From an uncultured Tenacibaculum sp. (GTDB lineage: Bacteria > Bacteroidota > Bacteroidia > Flavobacteriales > Flavobacteriaceae), in the NCBI GenBank assembly GCA_947497895.1, contig CANMIL010000003.1:434001-498000 (forward strand): a DNA stretch of 64,000 nt, written 5' to 3'. Positions 45,802 through 53,651 of the stretch are shown piece after piece (position 1 is the first letter of the stretch; each line of letters starts with the position of its first letter). Below the pieces are notes generated by a model, which saw only the letters and a program-made list of their open reading frames with translations, had not been told where the DNA came from and ran no database searches. The translations under genes were made by a program, and so were the position numbers.

Positions 45802-46617
45802 TTGAAAAAAGAACAATTACAAGAAACGAAAACATATCTCCAAAATAACGGAATTACGAACCCTGAAATCGGAATTGTACTAGGAACAGGATTAGGAAAA
45901 TTAGTTGATGAAATTCAAATAGAAAAAGAAATTGCCTATGCAGACATCCCTCACTTTCCACAAGCAACAGTCGAGTTTCATTCGGGGAAGTTAATTTACG
46001 GAACATTATCTGGAAAAAAAGTAGTGGTAATGTCCGGTCGCTTCCATTTATACGAAGGATACAACCTTTGGGAGGTTACATACGGAATCCGTTCAATGCA
46101 TCAATTGGGCATTAAAACTTTATTGATTTCAAATGCTGCTGGTGCCATCAATCTTAACTACAAAAAAGGAACGTTGATGCTTATTGAAGATCATTTAAAC
46201 TTACAAGGAAGTTCTCCTTTAGCTTTTAAAGGTTCAGGTGAATTTGGTGATTTATTTGCTGACATGTTAGAGCCATATTCAAAAGATTTAAATGGAAAAA
46301 TGAAAGCTATTGCAAAAGCCAACGACATAGACTTGAAAGAAGGTGTGTATGCTAGTGTTGTTGGACCTCAACTAGAGACAAGAGCAGAGTATAGAATGCT
46401 TCAAATTTTTGAGGTTGATGCCGTTGGAATGAGTACAGTTCCTGAAGTTATTGTTGCAAAACATTTACAATTGCCATGTGCAGCGGTTTCTGTTTTAACA
46501 GACGAATGCGATCCTAAGAACTTGCAACCTGTAAATATTGAGGAAATCATTGAGGTAGCTGGAAAAGCAGAGCCAAAAATGATTACACTTTTTAAAGAAT
46601 TAATAAAAACAATTTAG
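45802..46617 (+). CDS. Purine-nucleoside phosphorylase
   Basis: 271 residues beginning at TTG (no ATG in a suitable place). It belongs to the trimeric PNP/MTAP family: GIVLGTGLGKLVDEI (phosphate site), PHFPQATVEFHSG, MSGRFHLYEGY, LLISNAAGAINLNY, YASVVGPQLETRAEYRML and the purine-site VLTDECDPKNL. It splits purine nucleosides with phosphate. In an arsenosugar locus it could release adenine from an adenosyl-derived arsenical, since arsenosugars derive their ribose from SAM; that link is an inference from the pathway. Confidence 0.93.
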   Translation: MKKEQLQETKTYLQNNGITNPEIGIVLGTGLGKLVDEIQIEKEIAYADIPHFPQATVEFHSGKLIYGTLSGKKVVVMSGRFHLYEGYNLWEVTYGIRSMHQLGIKTLLISNAAGAINLNYKKGTLMLIEDHLNLQGSSPLAFKGSGEFGDLFADMLEPYSKDLNGKMKAIAKANDIDLKEGVYASVVGPQLETRAEYRMLQIFEVDAVGMSTVPEVIVAKHLQLPCAAVSVLTDECDPKNLQPVNIEEIIEVAGKAEPKMITLFKELIKTI

Positions 46618-46677
46618 TTGGCAGTCATTTTTTGAAAAGTAATTAAATACTGAAAACTGATTAATGATAATTGATAT

Positions 46678-47646
46678 ATGAGTTATTTAGACACCACGAA
46701 AGACGTATACAAACAAGCGGCGTTAACACCTGATGTTGGACTTTGTTGCACGACAAATCCTATCTGGGAATTACCTGGTTTAAAAATCCCTAAAATTATG
46801 CAAGAAATGAACTACGGATGTGGTTCTACAGTGCATGCAAGAGATTTAACCAACAACCCTAAAATATTGTATGTTGGTGTTGGTGGTGGTATGGAATTAT
46901 TACAATTCTCCTATTTCTCACGTCAAAAAAGCGGTGTTATTGGAATTGATGTTGTTGACGAAATGTTGGAAGCTTCAAAAAAGAATTTCGTGGAAGCTGA
47001 AGCACAAAATGATTGGTTTAAAAGTGAGTTCATTGATTTAAGAAAAGGAGATGCTTTAAACCTTCCTGTTGAAGATAATTCCATTGATGTAGCTGCACAA
47101 AACTGCTTGTTTAATATTTTTAAAGCTGAAGAGTTAAAAAAGGCTATCGCCGAAATGTATCGTGTGCTAAAACCTCATGGTCGTTTGGTTATGAGTGATC
47201 CAACTTGCGAACAACCAATGAATGACACTTTAAGAAACGATGAACGCCTACGTGCTTTATGCTTAAGCGGTAGTTTACCTATTCATGAATATGTAAAAAT
47301 GTTAACAGATGCAGGCTTTGGGACCATTGAAATCCGAGCTAGGAAACCCTACAGAATTTTAGACCCAAAAAACTACCCTACAGATGAGTTGATTTATATT
47401 GAATCAATTGAGGTAGCTGCTATTAAAGATCCGATGCCAGAAGATGGTCCTTGTGTATTTACAGGAAAAGCAGCCATTTACTTCGGAGAAGAGGAATACT
47501 TTGATGATAAAAAAGGGCACACTTTATTAAAAAACCAACCCTTAGCTATTTGTGATAAAACTGCCAAGGCTTTGGCTGATTTGGGAAGAGACGATATTTA
47601 TATTAGCAAATCCACTTTTCACTATGATGGTGGTGGATGTTGTTAA
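46678..47646 (+). CDS. arsM: Arsenosugar-type arsenite methyltransferase ArsM
   Basis: 322 residues. The N-terminus has the Cys pair VGLCCTT (23-24), then Cys47 in MNYGCGSTV, the SAM loop VGVGGGMELLQFSYF, a motif Cys in VAAQNCLFNIF, and a C-terminal GGGCC typical of the arsenosugar-locus ArsM type. Cys residues would bind trivalent arsenic while SAM donates methyl groups. It follows the phosphorylase by 60 bp and ends the locus at a terminator. The ArsS radical SAM partner is not in the window. Confidence 0.9.
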   Translation: MSYLDTTKDVYKQAALTPDVGLCCTTNPIWELPGLKIPKIMQEMNYGCGSTVHARDLTNNPKILYVGVGGGMELLQFSYFSRQKSGVIGIDVVDEMLEASKKNFVEAEAQNDWFKSEFIDLRKGDALNLPVEDNSIDVAAQNCLFNIFKAEELKKAIAEMYRVLKPHGRLVMSDPTCEQPMNDTLRNDERLRALCLSGSLPIHEYVKMLTDAGFGTIEIRARKPYRILDPKNYPTDELIYIESIEVAAIKDPMPEDGPCVFTGKAAIYFGEEEYFDDKKGHTLLKNQPLAICDKTAKALADLGRDDIYISKSTFHYDGGGCC

Positions 47647-47668
47647 TTTAAGACCATATTATAAAAGA

Positions 47669-47698
47669 CCCCAGTAGATTGAAATCTACTGGGGGTTT
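47669..47698 (+). terminator. Strong terminator after arsM
   Basis: CCCCAGTAGAT / ATCTACTGGGG stem with a 4-base loop then GTTTTA. It also faces the minus-strand peptide genes. Confidence 0.85.
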
Positions 47699-47740
47699 TA
47701 TTCATGAGTAATTTCTATTAGATAGCTTTATAAGCTGCTT

Positions 47741-47926
47741 CTAGTACCAGAAACACCCATATCTCTGACATCTTCCAGCATCACAAAACTCTCCGTAACC
47801 TGCTACATTTTGGCAGCATCGAGAGCCTTGTTGACGGCAATATCCGTTCCATCCTCTTCCTCCATTGATTTCCTTTTGATCTTCTTTCTTGATGATCTTT
47901 CCTAGGTTTAAAATTTGTTTTTTCAT
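47741..47926 (-). CDS. Double-glycine-leader six-cysteine peptide, copy 1 (61 aa)
   Basis: 61 residues. Residues 1-23 form a leader (MKKQILNLGKIIKKEDQ then KEINGG) identical in all 23 positions to the next copy. Cleavage after Gly-Gly gives a 38-residue peptide starting RGWNGYCRQQ with six Cys in the pattern C-x6-CC-x9-C-x4-C-x4-C and an aromatic end (CFWY). The spacing suits a compact three-disulfide fold, but differs from the classical knottin order. Maturation and export would need a C39-type ABC transporter that is not in the window. Function unknown: bacteriocin or signal peptide. Confidence 0.88.
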   Translation of the reverse strand: MKKQILNLGKIIKKEDQKEINGGRGWNGYCRQQGSRCCQNVAGYGEFCDAGRCQRYGCFWY

Positions 47927-48008
47927 AATATGTAAGTTAAATTTAGTTAATCCTTGAATTATTTATAGACACTCAAGCTATACGTCTGTACTTTTAAATA
48001 AGATTAAT

Positions 48009-48191
48009 CTAGTACCAGTAACAACCGAATCGACCACATCTTCCTGCGTCACAAAACTCACCCCAAGGAGAATTTTGGCAACATTGACCACCTTGTTGAC
48101 GACAATGTCCATTCCAGCCTCTTCCACCGTTAATTTCCTTCTGATCTTCTTTCTTGATGATCTTTCCTAGATTTAAAATTTGTTTTTTCAT
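48009..48191 (-). CDS. Double-glycine-leader six-cysteine peptide, copy 2 (60 aa)
   Basis: 60 residues with the same leader as copy 1 and a 37-residue core starting RGWNGHCRQQ, pattern C-x6-CC-x8-C-x4-C-x4-C, ending CYWY. Core differences from copy 1 lie mainly in loops (GGQ for GSR; SPWGEF for VAGYGEF), while all six Cys are kept, which suggests selection on the fold and divergence on the surface. About 75 bp upstream of the ATG is also nearly identical to copy 1, so each copy probably has its own leader and promoter. Confidence 0.88.
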   Translation of the reverse strand: MKKQILNLGKIIKKEDQKEINGGRGWNGHCRQQGGQCCQNSPWGEFCDAGRCGRFGCYWY

Positions 48192-48568
48192 AATATGTAA
48201 GTTAAAATTGGTTAATCCTTGAATTGTTTATAGACACTCAAGAGATATGTCTTGTCTTTTAATAAAGACCATATGTGTCCACGGCCAGTCCATATTTAGA
48301 TTGGCAATATTTTTAACAAATCAGCTCAATTATTTAGGGTAAATCAAGTAACTGTTTGTCCACATAAAAAGCATAGCTTTACCTACACACAACTTAATTC
48401 ATTCAACGGAAAATCTCCAGCAACAATTTTATTAATGAGAAAAAAAGCTTCTCTCATAAATCACCTCCTCAGCAAGTTACATTATTTTTACGAAACAAAA
48501 AACCTCAAAGATTTTAAAATCTTTGAGGTTTTTTTCTTTATATCCCAAATACCTATGCTCTTCCGGTA
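48192..48568. other. Gene-free interval upstream of the peptide genes
   Basis: This 377 bp holds the leader of peptide copy 2 (48192-48250), a fragment AAGCATAGCTTTACCTAC near 48369-48386 similar to pieces at 51450 and 52665, and a bidirectional terminator at 48501-48535. No further gene is supported; a plus-strand open frame here is antisense to the coiled-coil gene. Confidence 0.5.
48501..48535. terminator. Bidirectional terminator
   Basis: AACCTCAAAGATTTT / AAAATCTTTGAGGTT is a perfect 30-base palindrome with A runs to the left and T runs to the right. It ends the minus-strand coiled-coil gene. Confidence 0.85.
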
Positions 48569-49054
48569 TTATTTTGAGTTTTTTGTTTTCTTACTTTCTT
48601 TTTCGATTTCTTTCGAAGTTTCTTCCATTCGTTCTTCCAACTTAATAATATCAGCATTAGTACTTCGTAACCTCAGAGTATTCTTAGCAATTTTATTTTT
48701 CGTTTTTACTAAAGTTTTAAGCAGTTTTTTCTTCTTCTTTTGCTGCTTTTTATCTAACTCCATGTCAGAACTTTGTAATGACCGAAGACCTTCTTTTGTG
48801 GCTGACAATTCTTCTTTAAGGTTACGTATCTTTCTCTCTATTCTTACTTTTTTCACATGAGCGTCATCTAACTTTTGTTGATCTGTCACAAAGTTTCTTT
48901 GTAACATTCTCATCAATCGCTGCTGTTGCATCATCATCTGATGTTGTTGTGATACAATATTATTGATTTGAGCAGTACTGGGTGGACTCGGAAAACTCTG
49001 AGAAAACACCATTAAAGGAAATAATAATAAATAAAATAGCAGTTTATTTTTCAT
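48569..49054 (-). CDS. Exported coiled-coil protein of unknown function
   Basis: The start at 49054 (MKNKLLFYLLLFPLMVFSQ) gives a normal signal peptide; an ATG at 49075 would add seven polar residues. The mature part (about 140 residues) is Gln/Met-rich at first (QQHQMMMQQQRLMRML), then a long Lys/Glu coiled coil. I do not recognise a family. It lies 79 bp downstream of the fibre-like gene on the same strand and may be its co-transcribed partner. Confidence 0.75.
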   Translation of the reverse strand: MKNKLLFYLLLFPLMVFSQSFPSPPSTAQINNIVSQQHQMMMQQQRLMRMLQRNFVTDQQKLDDAHVKKVRIERKIRNLKEELSATKEGLRSLQSSDMELDKKQQKKKKKLLKTLVKTKNKIAKNTLRLRSTNADIIKLEERMEETSKEIEKESKKTKNSK

Positions 49055-49133
49055 ATGATCATTAATTTTAAACAATACTTTTTTACCAATGGAATACTGA
49101 TAAAAAAGTAAGTTTTTATAATTAGGACATTTT

Positions 49134-51035
49134 TTATTTTTCTTCCATCAACTTCTCTAATCGATTCACTTTTTCTAACAAGATTTTTAAAATCTTATTC
49201 TCTTTTTCAAGTGTATCAATTCTTTCTTGTTGAGATTTTAAGTCTTCAATCTCCTTATTCTGACTGTTGATTTTCTTTTCTTGCTCAATCGTATACAAGG
49301 TCAATTCTTCAATTTTCTGCAATAATTTTGCATCCATTTCACCTAAATAGAATCCATTAGTTTCAACCTCTTTAGCACTCGGAATATCTTTTAAATGACC
49401 TTTTTCTTTGATATGATTTTCTACTTCAGTTAAGGTTGGTAATTGGTAATCATAAGAAAAAACAAAATCAGACCAATTTGGAAATGCTTCTACCTTAATT
49501 TCTCTTGCTCCAATTGAACCTTCAACGGCTAGTTTGTGATTACCTGTTGTAACAGTACCTATTCCTACATTACCGTTTTTTAAAACATTCAATAAATTAC
49601 TAAAAGCACCATTATATCCCTCTAAAGAAAAGCGATCATCACGTGCTGTAAATTGCCATCCAGATTTTGCAGTATCAAAAATCTCACCAGTTTTAACACT
49701 TCTATTAAAACCAACTCCTACCCAATTGTCACTGGCATCAAAACTTATTCCATCATTTCCATTCATTAATTGAAGTTTAGAACTTGGATTTGGCACACCG
49801 ATACCTATTTTTCCAGCACTTGAAATAACCATTTTGTCTACTCCATTCGTTTGGAATTTTAAGTTTTCATCTGCATTAATTTTAAAATTATAATGACTCT
49901 CTCCATCTGTACCTAAATAGTGACTCGAGGTAAGTCCTGTTGTTCTTTTCCCTTGAAAAAGAATCCCAGTAGAACCCGTAGTCGAAGTTGTTACTACCTT
50001 AATCTTGGTTCCTTCATCACTTGATAAATGCAGTTTTTCATTAGGCCCATTCGTTCCAATTCCAACATTACCATCAATATCAAAAACCATTGCACTTTCT
50101 CCTTTGTGATAATTATATATATTGAATTTATTTACATGAGGGTGGTTTGATAAAAGTCCCCAAGTACTTGCACCAGCATCCTGAAAACGAATTATGGCAG
50201 GCTTCCCATCCGTTAACGAATTAATATGAATTTCTGCATTGTTGTTAGCAACAGATCTAACCTCTAATTCAGATGTTGGAGAAGGTGTGCCAATTCCAAC
50301 ATTACCATCTACCACCACATTATGTATTGTTTTACCTGAACTATGTTCTGCATTTTTGAAATAGGTAGTTTGTTTTGCTATTCCACTTCCAGGCATGGTT
50401 TTTGGCAAAATTTCGAAGACACCATTTGTCCCTGAAAAGGCCGTTCCAGTTTTAAAGATTAAATCATTATAAACCCCTCCATTTCCAATTCTAAAATCAC
50501 CTTTTACTTCTAATTTTGAACTTGGATTTGGCACTCCAATACCAACATTCCCTCCGCCATATACCAAAGCAACATTGTCTGAATTATCCCAATTTAAACC
50601 TACAACACCCCCATTAGAATTTAAAACAAGAGAAGTGGTTCCTCCTTCAACATTAATTCTATTTTTAAAATTTCCTTCACCTATTTTAATGTCATGTATT
50701 TTAGTTACTCCACTTATATCCAGTTTTGCACTTGGGTTTGGCACTCCAATACCAACATTACCATCATGATTAATTAAGAATCCTAAAGTACTTCCATTTC
50801 CATGTGTCCCATCAGATACATAAAATTGGTATTTTCCTGTGGCATAATAATTCCTAAACTCCGTATTTCCTCCTATTCCAAAAGGAATCATTTCGAATTT
50901 ATAGGGCTCCGCAGAAACACTATATATTTTTTTTTGATATCCAATTTTAAGATTATTATTTGAATCTATTTGAGCCTTCATAGAAAGAGAAGTTCCTAAC
51001 ATGGCAATAACCGCAATTTTAATTTTTGTTTTCAT
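49134..51035 (-). CDS. Exported tail-fibre-like repeat protein, long form
   Basis: 633 residues with signal peptide (ending MKAQ). At least five copies of a motif of the form GNVGIGxPxPSxKLEV are spaced through the protein (around residues 90, 165, 245, 325, 410), as in Bacteroidota surface fibres. The C-terminus has SYDYQLPTLTEVENHIKEKG, LKDIPSAKEVE and a coiled coil (about 570-633), matching the protein at 27831. Copy-like repeats suggest length change by recombination. No phage structural genes are nearby. Confidence 0.87.
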   Translation of the reverse strand: MKTKIKIAVIAMLGTSLSMKAQIDSNNNLKIGYQKKIYSVSAEPYKFEMIPFGIGGNTEFRNYYATGKYQFYVSDGTHGNGSTLGFLINHDGNVGIGVPNPSAKLDISGVTKIHDIKIGEGNFKNRINVEGGTTSLVLNSNGGVVGLNWDNSDNVALVYGGGNVGIGVPNPSSKLEVKGDFRIGNGGVYNDLIFKTGTAFSGTNGVFEILPKTMPGSGIAKQTTYFKNAEHSSGKTIHNVVVDGNVGIGTPSPTSELEVRSVANNNAEIHINSLTDGKPAIIRFQDAGASTWGLLSNHPHVNKFNIYNYHKGESAMVFDIDGNVGIGTNGPNEKLHLSSDEGTKIKVVTTSTTGSTGILFQGKRTTGLTSSHYLGTDGESHYNFKINADENLKFQTNGVDKMVISSAGKIGIGVPNPSSKLQLMNGNDGISFDASDNWVGVGFNRSVKTGEIFDTAKSGWQFTARDDRFSLEGYNGAFSNLLNVLKNGNVGIGTVTTGNHKLAVEGSIGAREIKVEAFPNWSDFVFSYDYQLPTLTEVENHIKEKGHLKDIPSAKEVETNGFYLGEMDAKLLQKIEELTLYTIEQEKKINSQNKEIEDLKSQQERIDTLEKENKILKILLEKVNRLEKLMEEK

Positions 51036-51383
51036 AATAATTTAGTTTTTAATAATATTAAATAGATAAATTCAAGCAATTGAAAAAAGAAAACAAACCA
51101 AGTGGAGAGTAGTATACACAGCAATCTTAGTAGGTATTTCTTAACAATTAATTTTTGGCAAAGTTAACAAAAATGTGATACTTACTGTTTTTTAGACCTT
51201 CTATTTAAATTATAGCAAAATCAAATCTAACGTTATTGAAAGCAAAATAGGTCTGTATTCAAAAAACCTCTATTAGGAAGTCGAGAAGTTGCTTCATTTA
51301 AGCGCTCTTAAAGATAAGTTCTCGACTGCGCTCGATCTGACAATAGAATACATATAGCTTGTTTTTATCATCGCCTAAAATTT

Positions 51384-51545
51384 ATACCAAATAAACCTCA
51401 AAATGCTACATAAATACTTGTTCATTTTCTCTTTTTCTTCATTGCAAAACAATTCCGTAACCAAGGCTATGCAAAAGTTTTACAGCTTTGAAAAAGAAAA
51501 AAGCAAGGGCGCATTTTTTATATCATTTTAAAATTCATTTGGTAT
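51384..51545. repeat. MITE-like inverted-repeat element, long copy
   Basis: 162 bp bounded by ATACCAAAT and ATTTGGTAT. Its first 45 bp and last 20 bp match the element at 37084-37156; the interior adds about 90 bp including CCGTAACCAAGGCTATGC. It has no coding capacity, which fits a non-autonomous element. Confidence 0.75.
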
Positions 51546-51567
51546 TATATTAAGAATTCTAAAATTG

Positions 51568-51575
51568 TACCTTTG
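51568..51575 (+). promoter_or_regulatory. -7 element for the PRMT-like gene
   Basis: TACCTTTG fits TAnnTTTG, 25 bp before the ATG at 51601 and 22 bp after the end of the MITE-like element. Confidence 0.55.
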
Positions 51576-51600
51576 AGAAAACTAAGATTATTATTTACTC

Positions 51601-52485
51601 ATGGATAAAAAATTGTTCGAATCTATTATTGATAATTATGAAAATTTAAAATACGGACTTTTAGAGGCTCAAACCTTTGATGAAAATCACTTCGGATTTC
51701 CTGAAATCTACTATAAAATTATGGAGAGCGATGAACAACGTGTCAACGCTTTTAAAAAGGCTTTTGAACTCCATAACAACTTTAAAGATGCCGTTGTTTG
51801 TGAAATAGGAGTGGGAACCTTACCCTTAACCAAATTATATATGCCTCATGTGAAAAAAGCATATTTAATAGAGAATAACCCAGATTTGATTCCTTTCATT
51901 CAAAAGGAAGTTGCCAAATACGATTGGGCCGATAAGGTTGAAGTTGTTTTTGCAGATGCACTAACCGTTGAGCTTCCTGAAAAAGTAGATCATATTATCG
52001 GCGAACTCATGAGTATTTATTGTGCCAATGAATTTCAGGTTCAAATTTTTCAGCATATGCGAAACTACCTAAAACCTGAAGGTCATTTGTTCCCGAATAG
52101 AATTGTAAATTTTGCTCGACTTTGCGAAGCTGAAATCGATGATAATATTCATCATTATCCAGTGATGTTCACGAGACATCAACCTATGTTTCTATCACAA
52201 CAATTTTTGGTAAACGAAATTGAATTGTTAAAAGAGAAAAAACAAGGTGTGAAATTGAGTTTTTCCGTGCCTGTTCTTTTTTCAGGAACCATCAACGCTT
52301 TGTATTTGGAATCGTATGTTGAAGTAAGTGAGGGAGCCAACTTTACTGGAACCGATAGTTTAATGCCTCCAACTGTATTAAAAACAACAACCACTTTAGA
52401 AGTTGAAGCAGGTGATCTTATTCATATAGATTTTAGCTTCAATTATGGCTGTTCTTTGGATAAGATTAGCTGTGTATTGTCATAG
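51601..52485 (+). CDS. PRMT-like SAM-dependent methyltransferase
   Basis: 294 residues. SAM loop VCEIGVGTLPLTKLYMP at about 63-80, acidic ribose end LIENNPD, and a PRMT-type double-E loop with Glu135 and Glu144 (GELMSIYCANEF), nine residues apart as in protein arginine methyltransferases. A beta-sandwich C-terminal half follows (FSVPVLFSGTINALYLESYV, VEAGDLIHIDFSF), matching the PRMT barrel. A methylated protein or metabolite substrate is unknown. It is monocistronic and convergent with the 2OG-dioxygenase gene. Confidence 0.82.
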   Translation: MDKKLFESIIDNYENLKYGLLEAQTFDENHFGFPEIYYKIMESDEQRVNAFKKAFELHNNFKDAVVCEIGVGTLPLTKLYMPHVKKAYLIENNPDLIPFIQKEVAKYDWADKVEVVFADALTVELPEKVDHIIGELMSIYCANEFQVQIFQHMRNYLKPEGHLFPNRIVNFARLCEAEIDDNIHHYPVMFTRHQPMFLSQQFLVNEIELLKEKKQGVKLSFSVPVLFSGTINALYLESYVEVSEGANFTGTDSLMPPTVLKTTTTLEVEAGDLIHIDFSFNYGCSLDKISCVLS

Positions 52486-52607
52486 CATTATAAAACGTTT
52501 AACATTCATCCTAGCAATGTCTCGATACAATCCCGATAGTCATCGGAATCGCTCGACATGACATTATCTCAATTTATACAGAATCTAATACGATTTGTGA
52601 TTAAAAA

Positions 52608-52730
52608 TTTCATATAAATTAATTGAATTATTTTTTCATTATACAAGGCAAACAAATAAAGCATAGCCTTAGCTACGTTTTCTTTTTTTAACGCAGTAGA
52701 ATGTAAAAAGAAACTATTCATATGTGAAAT
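52608..52730. repeat. Inverted-repeat intergenic element
   Basis: ATTTCATAT on the left faces ATGTGAAAT on the right, about 120 bp apart, with an interior AAGCATAGCCTTAGCTACG whose reverse complement resembles the interior of the element at 51384-51545. Confidence 0.45.
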
Positions 52731-52736
52731 ATTTAT

Positions 52737-53648
52737 TTATAAATCGTATAGAAGTTGAATATCGAAACCAACAATATCTCTAACACCTATTTCAGTCTTA
52801 TTTACAGATTGGATAGGTGTTACATAATGCCATAGATCATTTCCAAAAATCTTTTCTTCTCCTGTATCCGCCTGAAAAGCAAACTCTCCAATTTCGAGTT
52901 CTTTCTGAAAGATGAGCTCGTTATTGGAATTCCTTCGTTCAAAAATTTGAGTTTCACCTCCTGTAATATTCTTTCGATTCACGACCAACGCGGAAATAAT
53001 ATAGTTTGCACCATCTTCATGAACTCCTTCTGGTGAGTTTTCTCCTTTTACTAAACCTGCCGCAATGGTTCTCATAAAATGAGAAGTAATTTTAAGTTTT
53101 TTGATTTCTGGATGGATAGCAACTACAATTTTAAAAGCCTCTTCTAATAATTGATAAAAAATAGGATGTTTTAATGTTTCTTCATCTGCTTCTTTAAAAA
53201 CACGTTCCCAATTTCTAAAATCATCTACATTTTGTTCAAAACTAGTTTCTGAAATTCTTTCAATAAAAAAGCCCTCTTCTTTCCTTTCAATAAGAAACGA
53301 TGCAATACTCCTTTGTCGCGTAACCATTGAGCTATCCTCAAATTGAATTTTTTGCTCATTACTCAATTTAGAAATCCAAGGTTCCAATACCTCAACAGAA
53401 ACCTTTCCATAAAAATAAGCTTTCCTAATTTTATCAATTGAACCTACATCGTCTGGAAAAACAGTTTTAAGGTATTTTATCTGATTTTCCCTAACCAGAT
53501 ATCCATCATCTTCCAGTCCTTCAAAAAAAGGCTGAAAACAAGCTAAAAAAGCTTTTCTGTCAATATTCAAATCACCAAGATTAGCAATTCGAATAGGAGA
53601 TTTTATTTCTCTGTTTAACTGTTCTGAAATTGTTTTTTCAGTAATCAT
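52737..53648 (-). CDS. 2-oxoglutarate/Fe(II)-dependent dioxygenase (PF10014-like)
   Basis: 303 residues. The 2OG-Fe dioxygenase core occupies about 185-303: EGVHEDGANYIISALVVNRK with His210 and Asp212, GGETQIFERR, DLWHYVTPI with His274, and Arg290 in GVRDIVGF for the 2OG carboxylate. Relatives of this fold hydroxylate free amino acids such as isoleucine. The N-terminal 180 residues are not part of that core and I do not recognise them. The gene begins 3 bp after the AAA+ ATPase stop, so the two are translationally coupled, which links hydroxylation to the ATPase complex. Confidence 0.83.
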   Translation of the reverse strand: MITEKTISEQLNREIKSPIRIANLGDLNIDRKAFLACFQPFFEGLEDDGYLVRENQIKYLKTVFPDDVGSIDKIRKAYFYGKVSVEVLEPWISKLSNEQKIQFEDSSMVTRQRSIASFLIERKEEGFFIERISETSFEQNVDDFRNWERVFKEADEETLKHPIFYQLLEEAFKIVVAIHPEIKKLKITSHFMRTIAAGLVKGENSPEGVHEDGANYIISALVVNRKNITGGETQIFERRNSNNELIFQKELEIGEFAFQADTGEEKIFGNDLWHYVTPIQSVNKTEIGVRDIVGFDIQLLYDL

Positions 53649-53651
53649 TGC

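Larger units (their letters stand above)
47741..48250. repeat. Tandem duplication of the peptide gene unit
   Basis: Two direct copies of about 250 bp, each with about 60 bp of conserved 5' leader containing the inverted arms CTTGA...TCAAG (read on the minus strand), an identical signal-coding part, and a diverged core-coding part. Confidence 0.8.
51036..51600. other. Repeat-bearing intergenic interval
   Basis: This 565 bp has no gene. It contains a decayed TTCTCGACTGCGCTCGAT-type intergenic repeat near 51318-51337, the long MITE-like copy at 51384-51545, and TACCTTTG at 51568-51575, which suits the promoter of the methyltransferase gene at 51601. Confidence 0.6.

Noticed and set aside
48435..48860. 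141-residue plus-strand frame rich in Phe and Ser
   Set aside because: It crosses a strong terminator and is antisense to the exported coiled-coil gene; composition is that of a complement of a Lys/Glu coiled coil.
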